DNA of 64,000 bases from JAIRVZ01 sp031553415. Lineage in GTDB: Bacteria > Bacteroidota > Bacteroidia > Bacteroidales > Azobacteroidaceae. Under the pieces are notes generated by a model. The model saw only the letters and a program-made list of their open reading frames with translations, ran no database searches and was not told where the DNA came from. Every line of letters starts with the position of its first letter. Within the stretch, counting starts at the first letter, position 1. Made by a program: the position numbers and the translations under genes. The stretch is taken from positions 25,435 to 89,434 of the forward strand of contig JAVBLO010000005.1 in NCBI GenBank assembly GCA_031553415.1, in the 5' to 3' direction. Positions 34,614 through 44,079 of the stretch are shown here, in pieces.

Positions 34614-37313
34614 TTATTTTACTATCACTTTCGCTGTTTCATTTCCTGCTCTTATTATATATATACCTGCGGATAAACCATAATTGCTTATTCTCTGACC
34701 GAACGAATTATAAATTTCAAAACCGGAAGATTCCAATACTTCACTATCTTGTTTTACAATAATTTCTCCGTTAACGGCATACGCTATCAACTTTTCTGTT
34801 TTGATCATTTTAGTATTGGTAGGGATTTTCACTGTTTCGACAGCACCCGCATCGCATTTATCTTTGTCAAAAAAACGTTCATTACCAAGTTGGTCATAAT
34901 CAATATTCAATGCTTCCAGATATTGCGCATTACCGTAATTAATGGCTAATGAACCTGTTTTCGGTTTGAAACTTATGGTTGCTTCATCGAGAGCATCGAA
35001 AAGTGTATTAACAGTATATTCTGCAGGTTTGGTGTAAGGAATTCCGGACTGCACATTCCTCCATAATAAAGTTCCTATCAATGAATTATATATATTGATT
35101 TCAGCAGCAAGAGCGCCTTGGGTTCCTTGGCTATAACGTATATCATTCATATTCGTTCCTGCATTATTTTCGATTACACTGTTGTAGATATTAAGTGTAG
35201 AATTTGATTGATCCCAACACATTATACCGCTAACCGGATTATCCTTGATGGTAGTGTTGATTATATCAAGAGTAATATTTCCCGAGGATAAAGCAATAGC
35301 ACTGGAAGCACCTACACCACAGGCGGTAATGGTAGAATTGACAAATGAAACCCGCGAATTTGCACTAATACCGTTGCGAATAACAATTACACTACCTCCG
35401 GGATTACCGCGTTCTGTCCTGTTACCGTAAAAACCACAATTTTCGAAATAAACTTGCGGATTTGTAACTGCTCCAAAATCCTGAATACGAATCACACCAC
35501 CGCCCCAGGTTCCTGTTGTAAAATTATTTTTGAATTTACAGTTTTTGAAAGATAGCATTGGCTTAGCGCTGCTGACATCAAAACCCTGCAAATAAACAAC
35601 ACCACCACTACCGGTATCAGCATTCGGATTTGACTCGTTTGCAGGATTAAATGCTGTTGAGAAATCTTCAAAAGTTACATTTTCTGCAAATAAACCGCCA
35701 CCGCCGACAATAGATACACATCCACCCTGGCCAATAAGCGAGTTAGCAGGATTACCCGACAAATGCAGGTCTTTCAATGTTAAAACAGCATTTTGGGTCA
35801 TATAAAATAAGCGGATACCGTCACCTGTAATTCCTGCATCAGTTCCGGTCACTCCTTTCACAGTCAGGTTTACTCCGTTTAACGCCAAGCCATTGCTTTC
35901 AGTATCTGCCGCAACATTGCCGTTTACATAAATAGTTCCGGTTTGATTAGCAGAAAAAAACGAAAATGCCTTTTTGAGCGTAAGCACCGGAAGACCCTCT
36001 GTTCCATTATTACTGTCGCTGCCGCTTGCAGAAACCCAAATAGCCGATTCTCCTACTTCTACCGCACCTGCATCAACTTTATTGTTTTCAAACAAACGCA
36101 CGTTACCCAATTGGTCATAATTAACAGTTGCAGTTCCATCTGATCCCAAATTTTCGAGATACTGTTTGTCGCCATAGCCTATAGCTAAGGAGGCAAATTT
36201 CGGAGAGAAAGTATTCTTCGTGGCATCGAAAGCGTTTAACAACTGACCTACTGCCGTGTAGTTTGCAGGTTTTAGATATACATCATCACCGACATTGCGC
36301 TTTGCCAATATTAATGAGTTTTCGACGGTTAATATTGGGAGTTTCGCACCTGCTTCGCAGTTCAAATCGTTTCCTCCGTTACCTTCAAGTATTGAATTGT
36401 AGATATTTACTGTTGCCGCTTCCGTTACTCTGACGCTGCCATTGGTAGGATTGTCCTTAATCGTACTGTTGATAACATTCAGTGTTAGACGTGGACTGAA
36501 AACTGTTAGACAACCTGAATTACCGTTGATATTTGTGTTTCCTGTAAATGTGCAATTGACATAAGTACATGCGGGATTTGTTGCAACAATGGTAGCCTGA
36601 CGGAAGAAACAAGTCCCATACAACGCCGAATTGTTTACAAACGCACAGTTCTCAAAATAAAATTTTGCAGCAGTTGTAGCAACATCATTTACCCGCAAAA
36701 CGCTTCCATATCCGATATTTGTTCCAGCTGTTGCGACTGAATTGTTTTTGAATACTGAGTTTTTGCACACCAGCGATGGTTTTGCTCCCGATATTGCTGT
36801 AACATTCAATACCGCACCGTTGTTGTTGTTTGAAAAATTTTCAAAAGTTACATTATCAGTTTCGAGCCATCCGCCATTCATCAATACGCAGCAACCTTCA
36901 AAACTTGCAGTTTCACCGACAGTTCCCGATAAAGTTAAATTTTTCAATACTAATCCCATATCTGAGCGTAAGCGAAACATACGCACAGTACTATTACCCA
37001 CGATTTTCGGGTTAGTACCTTCTACACCTTGAATGGTAAGTGTATAAGAAGTTCCCAAAAACGGTAATCCGTTTGCATCAATGGCAGCTATTCCGGTATG
37101 CCCATCTACTTCACCACTTACATGGATAGTGCCCGTCGCATTATTAATAAGTTGATATGCCTTTGCCAAAGTCGCGACTGCCGTGCCGGACGTTAAACCA
37201 TTATTGCCGTCATCTCCACCCTGCGACAAATAAATATCGGCGGCTTGTGCGAAAAAAGCTGCACAACCGAGCGCCAAAACAAGCATACATTTAATAAAGT
37301 TAAACTTTCTCAT
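34614..37313 (-). CDS. Double beta-helix protein with T9SS sorting domain
   Basis: An 899-residue secreted protein with signal peptide 1-24 and two copies of the same beta-helix module: copy 1 about 25-420 (from DIYLSQGGDDGNNGL to DAGAVEVG) and copy 2 about 422-830 (from AIWVSASGSDSNNG to DAGAVETV). A T9SS tail follows (FGQRISNYGLSAGIYIIRAG...KVIVK). Both modules carry runs of NSxIxxNP and FENCxFxxN repeats and the closing pattern YDQLGNxRxF. The closing pattern and the SASGxDxNNG opening are shared with the single-module neighbour and with the middle of the next upstream gene. Probable surface glycan binding or lyase activity; neither is proven by the sequence. Confidence 0.85.
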   Translation of the reverse strand: MRKFNFIKCMLVLALGCAAFFAQAADIYLSQGGDDGNNGLTSGTAVATLAKAYQLINNATGTIHVSGEVDGHTGIAAIDANGLPFLGTSYTLTIQGVEGTNPKIVGNSTVRMFRLRSDMGLVLKNLTLSGTVGETASFEGCCVLMNGGWLETDNVTFENFSNNNNGAVLNVTAISGAKPSLVCKNSVFKNNSVATAGTNIGYGSVLRVNDVATTAAKFYFENCAFVNNSALYGTCFFRQATIVATNPACTYVNCTFTGNTNINGNSGCLTVFSPRLTLNVINSTIKDNPTNGSVRVTEAATVNIYNSILEGNGGNDLNCEAGAKLPILTVENSLILAKRNVGDDVYLKPANYTAVGQLLNAFDATKNTFSPKFASLAIGYGDKQYLENLGSDGTATVNYDQLGNVRLFENNKVDAGAVEVGESAIWVSASGSDSNNGTEGLPVLTLKKAFSFFSANQTGTIYVNGNVAADTESNGLALNGVNLTVKGVTGTDAGITGDGIRLFYMTQNAVLTLKDLHLSGNPANSLIGQGGCVSIVGGGGLFAENVTFEDFSTAFNPANESNPNADTGSGGVVYLQGFDVSSAKPMLSFKNCKFKNNFTTGTWGGGVIRIQDFGAVTNPQVYFENCGFYGNRTERGNPGGSVIVIRNGISANSRVSFVNSTITACGVGASSAIALSSGNITLDIINTTIKDNPVSGIMCWDQSNSTLNIYNSVIENNAGTNMNDIRYSQGTQGALAAEINIYNSLIGTLLWRNVQSGIPYTKPAEYTVNTLFDALDEATISFKPKTGSLAINYGNAQYLEALNIDYDQLGNERFFDKDKCDAGAVETVKIPTNTKMIKTEKLIAYAVNGEIIVKQDSEVLESSGFEIYNSFGQRISNYGLSAGIYIIRAGNETAKVIVK

Positions 37314-37430
37314 GATAAAATCATTTTAATGTTAAAAAAATCTTTCTATTCACATGCAATGTAATTTGATACAAATGTCTATTAGTATCATTAGCCCGTA
37401 CATTAATTATTCGTTAATTGAAATATTAAT

Positions 37431-40400
37431 TTAATGTTGGAGACATATTTTTACTGTTTTAGTTTCTTCCTCTGTAGTAACCTTGACTAAATAGATACCA
37501 CCGGGCAAATGCGACAAATCGACTTGGCGGTTAGTAATAATATGTAGGATATTGCCAACCGGCCGGCCTGATAATTCAAATATCCCGGCTGATGCAGTCA
37601 TATTTTCCGGAATGGAAATTGAAATACTCTTTCCCTTTTGTGTAATTAAGATATTGTCTTTCTGTAAAGTGTTTGGTACAATACCGGTATCGCTGCCATC
37701 GAGGTTGGGAACAGTGTATTTCTGTTCTCCTTCGGGTATGGTGTAATAAAACGACACGCTGAAATTGTAAAGTGGATAAGGTTTGTCGTAAATTACATTT
37801 CCAGTGGCATCTTTTGGTTCGAAAGCAGGGCGTAAAGTCGGGCTTGCATCGTTGGCATTACGCGGATACACATACTTCCCGTCTCCATCTTTTTTATCCA
37901 GATCCTGATAGGTGAAAACAGCCTGATAATCGTCGCTGTCGCGCAGGTTGCCGCTTCCCCGTCCATTACCGCTTGTCGATACATAAGCGGCATTCACTCC
38001 GGCATAAACCACTTCAATTTTTCCTGTCAGGTTCTGGGCGCATGTCAGGATTATGCAATCATCGCTGATGCTTACATTCGAAATGGTTTGCCGCGTGTTA
38101 TTATTGTAAACTTCAAAACCATAGTCGGTGATTTTCCCCAATGTTTTATCGTCCAATACCAAAGGAAGTTTAGGCACAAGGAATTTTATAATCACGTTCT
38201 TGGGGTTGGCATTGTCGCGCGACAATTCAAGTGGTTGCAAAGGCTTGAAATTTTCGCCCAGGATTTGTGTCTTGTAATACACTTTTCCCAACATTTCACC
38301 GTACCACCGGTAGCCGTTGGCATCTAAGTGCCCGCCTACATCGGTCATCTGATAAACCGGTCCGGCGCAAACAATGTCGGCGTATTCATTGGAAGCTTCC
38401 AACTGAGCCATTCCGATGGTCAGTTCCCTTCCTTTTGTGTATTGCGAGCCACATTGATAGGTAATAAACACAGGAGCGGCTGTTTGACTGTAAACTGATT
38501 TTACATCGTTTTGCATGTTGTTCTTGAGCGTAACCATCAATGTTTTGTACTCATTCTTGTCGAAAGTAGGAGTTGAACCGGAAGTTAATCCGCTTCCGTA
38601 ACCTTGATAATTCCATTCTCCCTGCAACCAGAACAATGCGGGACAGTTTATAGTGCTGTTTGAGCGGAGAGCCATTTTGTATGCCGATTTAATAGCGTTG
38701 GTATAGTCGCCGTAGAGGGTACTTACCTCCGATTCTTTCGAGAGGTCCTCAATGGGCTTGCCGCTTGTACCAGTAGAAGTAGCTATGATACTTTCGTGCA
38801 ATCCTTTCAATTGAATGTGGTTGGCAGCACCCAAAAGCGGACTTTCGATAATGTCGGCCGCATTTTTTGCTCGTGTTCCAACAAGCGGATTTAACTTTTT
38901 CAGGTCGGAATTCCCGTAATTTATCCAGATTTGGTCGCCTATCATGTAGTTGCCCTCAATGTTTCCGGCAGAAAGGGTAACATGCGATTCGTGTCCTGTG
39001 GATAAACTCTGACCATACATAATCAGGTGCGTATAATCTCTCGATACTCCCTCGTACACAGGTTCTGCAGGAACTTCCACTGCTCCGATTGCACATTTGT
39101 CATTTACAAATGGCCGTATATTACCGAGTTGGTCGATATTTACGCCGAAATCTTTCAGATACTGCGCATTACCATATTCCAATACATCGGAGTCGAATTC
39201 CAAGGGTATACTGTTTTGAGCGGCGATCAACGAATCTTTCTTCTGCGACAATCCCGACAAAGCCGCAAGCTGATAACCGATGCGGTTCTGCGAGCCGGGA
39301 ACTTGCGTATAATTACCATTATTGTCAAGGATAAAGCCGATATAGGAATTGTTGATGAATAAATCTTCTCCGTCTATTGCATCAAAACGGTTGGAAATAT
39401 CACTTCCCTGGTTGGGATGCTGCGTGGCTATGTTCGATTCGATGATACAATTGGAAATACGTTTGATCAGGTTTTTACAACTTGTATCATCATTATTGTT
39501 CGAGAAAAAGCGGAAACCGGCTCCATGCCCGGCATTTCCACCGGTATAATTATCTGTAATCGTACAGTTTACCAAATCAACCGTACTGCCTTGCCGCGCC
39601 GAATCGAAGAAAAATGCCCCGCCATTGTTTACCGAAGTTGTTCCGTTTTTGTAAACCGTGTTGTTGATGAGCGCCAGATGAATAAGGTTTCCGGCTGTTG
39701 TGTTGTACATGGCAAGAGCGGCTCCGCCGCGGTTCACGGCTTCATTGTTTGCAACTAAACATCCTTCGATGCGGACGTTCGAAACGAGATTGCTCGCCTG
39801 ATTGTTTTCGCGCAGATAAATAGCTGTTCCATCCAATACGCTTTTATTGTTTTGTAAAATGCTGTTCTTGAGTAAAAAATTGGTGACATTTGAAATGTAA
39901 ATTCCCGCACCCGACGAATTGGCGACCGTACTGAGGTCGTTGTTTTCAAAAACACAACCGGTAATTTCGGCTTTACCGCCTTCGGTATATACTCCGGCGC
40001 CAAAGCGCACTTTATTGTTACGGAAAGTGCAGTTAGAGAGCCTTGCTATGGCTGCATTGCTCAGATAAACAGTTCCTAAGCCATTGTTGGTATTACCTGT
40101 ATTGTCAACAAAATCGCAATTTTCGAACTGTGTATCGGAATTGGTTAAAGTAACTGCCATTCCGTTTGCCAGACTTACATTTCCGGCATTCTTAAAAGTC
40201 AGGTTTTTCAGCACGCAATTGTTGTTATTGTTTGTGATTTGCAAAATGCGTGAAGCGTTGTTTCCTGTAAATCCGGAAGCCGCCTTATCTCCTCCGTCAA
40301 TGGTAAAGTAGAGGTTCGGCAAGCTTACTCCATTAGCATGAGTGTTTTCGGCTGCTACGTTAATAAATCCCGAAACATGGATTATGTCACCGTCTGCAAC

Positions 40401-41780
40401 AAGACCCAATGCTTTGGTGAGTGTTGCCACAGGCATACCTGCAGAAAGTCCGTCATTGTTGTCGTTGCCTGAAGCCGACAGGTAAATATCTTTGGTGAGC
40501 ACACGTACCGGCTTCGCGCTGCCATAACCGCTTGCTCCGTGAATCCACCGGGAGGCCTGACCCGTAAGCCACAAATAATAGTCGCTGCCCAAAGCGTCTT
40601 CGTAACCCACAAAAGTACCACTACCATTCAGCGGGATGCGGCTTTTGGTTTCACACTTGAAAATACAAGTACCTTCATCCATTTCGTCGAACATGGCAAC
40701 GTAAAGACTATATGCGCCCGCATTTTTGTTTGCCGCCACCTGTTTCCAAAGAAAGTTGCCACCTTCACGGGGATAATCGTCGTAAGGGTTGCTATCCCCT
40801 CCTTTCATATTGTGCCAGCTGAAACCAGGGAAAACCACCGGGACATAAGTAATGCCACGTTGGTTGCACCATGCCAGGTCGGCTGTAACAGTCTGCGAGA
40901 TTTTCGATATGGCATTGTTGGTCCGGTACCTGCCTACCGCCCATGGCGAAATAATATCCACCCATTTTTCGAGCGAGGCATGGTAGCGTGTATCGGTAAC
41001 GCAATCGGAAATCTGTTCCCGCCAATAATAGGGCGTACCAATCATGATGGAAACTTTTTTGGTTGTTTCTCCTTTAATACTGTCGCACAGAGCTTCGAAC
41101 CACTCGGGGTTGAAACCACGGCTGGTCACACCATAGCCCCACAACGAGAAAACGGGTTTGCCGTTATGACGCAGAAAGGTGGGATTTTCCACAGGGTCGA
41201 AAAGTTTGAAATTGGTAACAATTTCTTTCCAGTCGCTTGTAATCCGGTTATAATCAGTTTCATTATTGATGCCGCCATCGTACATAACAGCTATGGCGCG
41301 GTCGTATTTTTTGGCAGCTTTCAGCGCATATTTCAATACGGTGTTTACACGGGTTTTACCAGCTCCACCTACCGTTTGCGATACAAAACGCTGCACAAAA
41401 ACACCATCTATGCCGTGTTCTTTCATCCAACGGAAATGTAAATCTACGGTAGAAGAATCAGCGCTGCTGAAAAGGTATGCCTGTGTGCCATCGGGATGAA
41501 CGAAATCAGAGGCTTTATATTTTTTCTCGTACTCCGTCATATCGGGCCAACAGTCAATATTTATACTGCCTTGTTTAACCTGATTGTTGTTCGGATAGTG
41601 AAACCAACCAGCATTTACTGGGTCACCAGGACAGGAAAACCAACCCTGATAGCCAGCCATAACCAGCCCGTTATACGAAGTGTAATGACAACCTGTTTCA
41701 TCATAAATAACTTCCTGAGGGTACGATTTTATACAAATAAACAGTAAAAAGAAAATGGTGAGTAATGATTTAATTTTCAT
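37431..41780 (-). CDS. GH99-like + beta-helix + SGNH esterase multidomain protein, T9SS-secreted
   Basis: A 1449-residue protein; I start it at the Met giving MKIKSLLTIFFLLFICIKSYPQ, a good signal peptide, and not 42 bp earlier. Domains in order: GH99-like about 23-428 (GYQGWFSCPGDP, NIDCWPDMTEYE, AMFDEMDEGTC); beta-helix about 430-900 (DIYLSASGNDNNDGL to AIGAVEVP); SGNH/sialate-esterase-like about 908-1180 with LIMYGQSLSTGHES near residue 922 and a late GHLDANGYRW histidine; a fibronectin-like region; and a T9SS sorting tail from about 1375. It is the first gene of the - strand enzyme run, divergent from the regulator. It likely works outside the cell as an endo-acting glycosidase coupled to deacetylation. 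Confidence 0.85.
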   Translation of the reverse strand: MKIKSLLTIFFLLFICIKSYPQEVIYDETGCHYTSYNGLVMAGYQGWFSCPGDPVNAGWFHYPNNNQVKQGSINIDCWPDMTEYEKKYKASDFVHPDGTQAYLFSSADSSTVDLHFRWMKEHGIDGVFVQRFVSQTVGGAGKTRVNTVLKYALKAAKKYDRAIAVMYDGGINNETDYNRITSDWKEIVTNFKLFDPVENPTFLRHNGKPVFSLWGYGVTSRGFNPEWFEALCDSIKGETTKKVSIMIGTPYYWREQISDCVTDTRYHASLEKWVDIISPWAVGRYRTNNAISKISQTVTADLAWCNQRGITYVPVVFPGFSWHNMKGGDSNPYDDYPREGGNFLWKQVAANKNAGAYSLYVAMFDEMDEGTCIFKCETKSRIPLNGSGTFVGYEDALGSDYYLWLTGQASRWIHGASGYGSAKPVRVLTKDIYLSASGNDNNDGLSAGMPVATLTKALGLVADGDIIHVSGFINVAAENTHANGVSLPNLYFTIDGGDKAASGFTGNNASRILQITNNNNNCVLKNLTFKNAGNVSLANGMAVTLTNSDTQFENCDFVDNTGNTNNGLGTVYLSNAAIARLSNCTFRNNKVRFGAGVYTEGGKAEITGCVFENNDLSTVANSSGAGIYISNVTNFLLKNSILQNNKSVLDGTAIYLRENNQASNLVSNVRIEGCLVANNEAVNRGGAALAMYNTTAGNLIHLALINNTVYKNGTTSVNNGGAFFFDSARQGSTVDLVNCTITDNYTGGNAGHGAGFRFFSNNNDDTSCKNLIKRISNCIIESNIATQHPNQGSDISNRFDAIDGEDLFINNSYIGFILDNNGNYTQVPGSQNRIGYQLAALSGLSQKKDSLIAAQNSIPLEFDSDVLEYGNAQYLKDFGVNIDQLGNIRPFVNDKCAIGAVEVPAEPVYEGVSRDYTHLIMYGQSLSTGHESHVTLSAGNIEGNYMIGDQIWINYGNSDLKKLNPLVGTRAKNAADIIESPLLGAANHIQLKGLHESIIATSTGTSGKPIEDLSKESEVSTLYGDYTNAIKSAYKMALRSNSTINCPALFWLQGEWNYQGYGSGLTSGSTPTFDKNEYKTLMVTLKNNMQNDVKSVYSQTAAPVFITYQCGSQYTKGRELTIGMAQLEASNEYADIVCAGPVYQMTDVGGHLDANGYRWYGEMLGKVYYKTQILGENFKPLQPLELSRDNANPKNVIIKFLVPKLPLVLDDKTLGKITDYGFEVYNNNTRQTISNVSISDDCIILTCAQNLTGKIEVVYAGVNAAYVSTSGNGRGSGNLRDSDDYQAVFTYQDLDKKDGDGKYVYPRNANDASPTLRPAFEPKDATGNVIYDKPYPLYNFSVSFYYTIPEGEQKYTVPNLDGSDTGIVPNTLQKDNILITQKGKSISISIPENMTASAGIFELSGRPVGNILHIITNRQVDLSHLPGGIYLVKVTTEEETKTVKICLQH

Positions 41781-41821
41781 GATCTCATGATATTTGTTAA
41801 TATTAGAATCCTTTTTCAGCA

Positions 41822-41850
41822 CAAATATCAGAGGATGACTTTATCACAAA
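41822..41850 (-). promoter_or_regulatory. Possible promoter of the glycan-degradation operon
   Basis: On the - strand a TTTG (41850-41847) is followed after 17 bp by GATATTTG (41829-41822), one base off the TAnnTTTG consensus, 41 bp upstream of the start of the first enzyme gene. The spacer is a little shorter than usual for Bacteroidota. The whole 204-bp gap between this gene and the divergent regulator is AT-rich. Confidence 0.4.
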
Positions 41851-41984
41851 CATTAATAAATCATTAAACAGAAAGAAAAAATGCATTTTCCAATAAAAAC
41901 TCATATTTTCTTATCGGTTTTTTTTTACGTTTTGCCACATAAATATTCATATAATTACCTTATCTTTATCAAATCTTAAAGAAA

Positions 41985-43748
41985 ATGAATATGGAAACAA
42001 CCTTTTATCTTCCCAAAGGCAGAAAATCAGTTACCTTCTTCCTGATTTTATTATCATCTTACTTTAATACAATTATTGCACAAAACAATTTCCAGCATCA
42101 AAAAGATTCTCTTTTAAAAATAATACCAACTTTGAAAGGAACAGAAAAATTAGAAGCATATAAAGAATTGTATAGTATGTTAGTATTCAAAAAAGATATA
42201 AACGCAACACTGAGTTTGCTGAGAGAATATCAACGCGAAACTGTTTTTCAACAAAATATCAAAGAAGAATCTTATGTTCGTGTCAGGCAACTGATTCTTT
42301 ATTCTAATTCCAGGGAATTAGACAGTTTGAATTACTACTTTCCCAAACATTTTGATTTTTTTGAAAAAAATGGCTTATGGAATGACCTTTATATGGCTTG
42401 GGAAATGAAAGTACGCATAAATGCATTTACCTCTAATAGAGAAACTGCATTAGATGAGGTAAAAAAAATATATAATCATGCCAGGCAGAGGAATAATAGC
42501 TATGGAATGGCTATCGCTAATGCAGGTATGGGTAAAATTTTCATCATAATGTGTAGGCATTCCGAGGCAATTGCCTGCTTTCAGGATGCGATAGACCTCC
42601 TAAAAGTTGATGATACGGAAATGCCAATACTAAATGACAGTTATTATGCTTTAGTTAATTGCTTATTATCTTCCGAAAAAGAATCGGAGGCAGTCCCTAT
42701 CCTAAAAAAATGGAGTGATATTTTAACAGAATACGAAAAAACAATAACAAATAATAATATCAAAGCAAATAATACCAATATATATTGGTTTCATCATTAT
42801 ATACTCAAAACCAGAGTATATTTATTATTAGGATATGAACAAGAGGCTGATTCTTGTTTCAATCAAGTCATAAAAAGAGGGCGAACAGGCATGGATGGAA
42901 TGATTTTGTCGGCTAAAGATCTTACATATTGGTATTATGCAACCAAAGGTGAATATCGAAAAGCCTTAGTGGAATTAGACAGTTGCCTGATAATTCATGA
43001 AAAGCTAAAATCATATTTCGACTTACTCAACACTCTTAAAAGTAAAGCATGGATTCATTATCAACTGGAAGAATATCAAGAAGGGTATGATTGTATGGAA
43101 AATGCCTACTACCTCAGTGATTCTTTGAAAAATGTGAGCCTTGCAAAACAACTCGACGAACTCCGTACGGTTTATGAAGTGGATAAAATAACCGCAGAAA
43201 AAGACCGTAACCGCAATTATTTCTTTTTTACTCTGGCATTATGCCTGTTGTTGGTAATCTTATTAATCGTCTGGATATACCACACAAAGCAACAGAATAA
43301 AAAGAACCGCGCCATAGTGCAACAAATCAAAGCCCTACAAGAACAGGAAGGGCGAACTGAAAACCTTGTTCTTCCGGAAATGAGTCCCTGTCCGGATGAT
43401 AAAACAGACAAATTATGCCAGGAAATATACAATATCCTGATAAAGGAAAAAGCCTATCTTAATCCCTTATTAAGCAGGGATGAAATGATTTCGCGGTTGG
43501 GAACGAATAAAAAGGATTTTCTCGAAGCATTTCAGAAATGTTTTAAAACCAGTTTCCCCACTTGTGTTAATGACCTTCGTTTGAAAGAAGCCTTAATCCT
43601 GTTGGAAAAAACAGATTTATCAATGGAAGAAATTTCAGAGAAAGCCGGCTTTGGAACTTCCCGGACTTTCTACAGGCAATTCCAGGAGAAATACAACATG
43701 TCACCAACAGCATATAAGAAGTTTTCTAAAGAAGAAAATAAGTCGTAA
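41985..43748 (+). CDS. TPR - transmembrane - AraC-type transcriptional regulator
   Basis: A 587-residue membrane-bound regulator. An N-terminal hydrophobic segment (about 14-32) is followed by a periplasmic helical-repeat region with TPR-like units (for example YGMAIANAGMGKIF and HSEAIACFQDAIDLL), a membrane helix about 408-432 (NYFFFTLALCLLLVILLIVW), a linker, and an AraC-type double helix-turn-helix about 480-582 (LSRDEMISRLGTNKKDFLEAF; LSMEEISEKAGFGTSRTFYRQF). It lacks the Reg_prop propeller, kinase and receiver of hybrid two-component systems, so it would signal directly from periplasm to DNA. It is divergent from the enzyme operon and upstream of the giant T9SS gene, and is the likely local controller. 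Confidence 0.88.
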   Translation: MNMETTFYLPKGRKSVTFFLILLSSYFNTIIAQNNFQHQKDSLLKIIPTLKGTEKLEAYKELYSMLVFKKDINATLSLLREYQRETVFQQNIKEESYVRVRQLILYSNSRELDSLNYYFPKHFDFFEKNGLWNDLYMAWEMKVRINAFTSNRETALDEVKKIYNHARQRNNSYGMAIANAGMGKIFIIMCRHSEAIACFQDAIDLLKVDDTEMPILNDSYYALVNCLLSSEKESEAVPILKKWSDILTEYEKTITNNNIKANNTNIYWFHHYILKTRVYLLLGYEQEADSCFNQVIKRGRTGMDGMILSAKDLTYWYYATKGEYRKALVELDSCLIIHEKLKSYFDLLNTLKSKAWIHYQLEEYQEGYDCMENAYYLSDSLKNVSLAKQLDELRTVYEVDKITAEKDRNRNYFFFTLALCLLLVILLIVWIYHTKQQNKKNRAIVQQIKALQEQEGRTENLVLPEMSPCPDDKTDKLCQEIYNILIKEKAYLNPLLSRDEMISRLGTNKKDFLEAFQKCFKTSFPTCVNDLRLKEALILLEKTDLSMEEISEKAGFGTSRTFYRQFQEKYNMSPTAYKKFSKEENKS

Positions 43749-43766
43749 CTACAAGATAATCAATCG

Positions 43767-43802
43767 AAGACGAATTGTCATAAAATTTAAGACGAATTGT
43801 CA
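43767..43802 (+). promoter_or_regulatory. 14-bp direct repeat, probable regulator operator
   Basis: The sequence AAGACGAATTGTCA occurs at 43767-43780 and again, unchanged, at 43789-43802. The period is 22 bp, two turns of the helix, which is the arrangement AraC-type proteins bind. It lies 24-59 bp upstream of a -7 promoter element and directly after the AraC-type regulator gene. I did not find the motif in the 204-bp divergent region before the enzyme operon. Confidence 0.75.
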
Positions 43803-43825
43803 CAACTCTTTCTTTTACTTTTCTT

Positions 43826-43833
43826 TACATTTG
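43826..43833 (+). promoter_or_regulatory. -7 promoter element before the regulator remnant and giant gene
   Basis: TACATTTG matches the TAnnTTTG consensus. No good TTTG is found at the -33 distance; the region there is taken by the second copy of the 14-bp direct repeat, as expected for a promoter that needs an activator. The expected transcript starts near 43840 and covers the 49-codon remnant and the giant T9SS gene. Confidence 0.6.
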
Positions 43834-43876
43834 TGTTAAATGGATTTGATTTTCATTGAAACAAAAATGAAAGAAG

Positions 43877-44026
43877 ATGGTTCCTTATAGTAAACATATC
43901 AATTATGAAATCCTGAAATCCAATATTCAAAAAATGTTGGTCGAAGAAAAATGTTATCTCAACCCAATGATAACAAGAGACATCCTTGTCCATTCTTTAG
44001 GTACCAATAAACCAAAAGCGAAGTAA
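43877..44026 (+). pseudogene. Truncated AraC-type regulator remnant, 49 codons
   Basis: The frame from ATG at 43877 to TAA at 44026 codes 49 residues. Residues 10-45 (YEILKSNIQKMLVEEKCYLNPMI then TRDILVHSLGTNK) align with the start of the DNA-binding domain of the regulator just upstream (IYNILIKEKAYLNPLL, SRDEMISRLGTNKKDF) and then stop. Only the first helix pair of the HTH region is present, so it cannot bind DNA as an AraC domain does. It is probably the leftover of a second regulator gene; it lies directly after the operator and promoter, 53 bp before the giant gene, and is likely transcribed as a leader frame. Confidence 0.75.
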
Positions 44027-44079
44027 ATCACACAGATCACCATTTATTATAAATCTTATTCATTATTAATTTCTTTTTT

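Noticed and set aside
40539..41441. 300-codon open frame on the + strand
   Set aside because: It is antisense to the GH99-like domain of the gene at 37431-41780, has a low-complexity His/Phe/Ile-rich product and no start context. The real gene on the - strand has recognisable domains throughout.
41781..41822. Earlier start (41822) of the GH99-like multidomain gene
   Set aside because: The 14 extra residues are polar and precede a good signal peptide; they also run into the promoter element.
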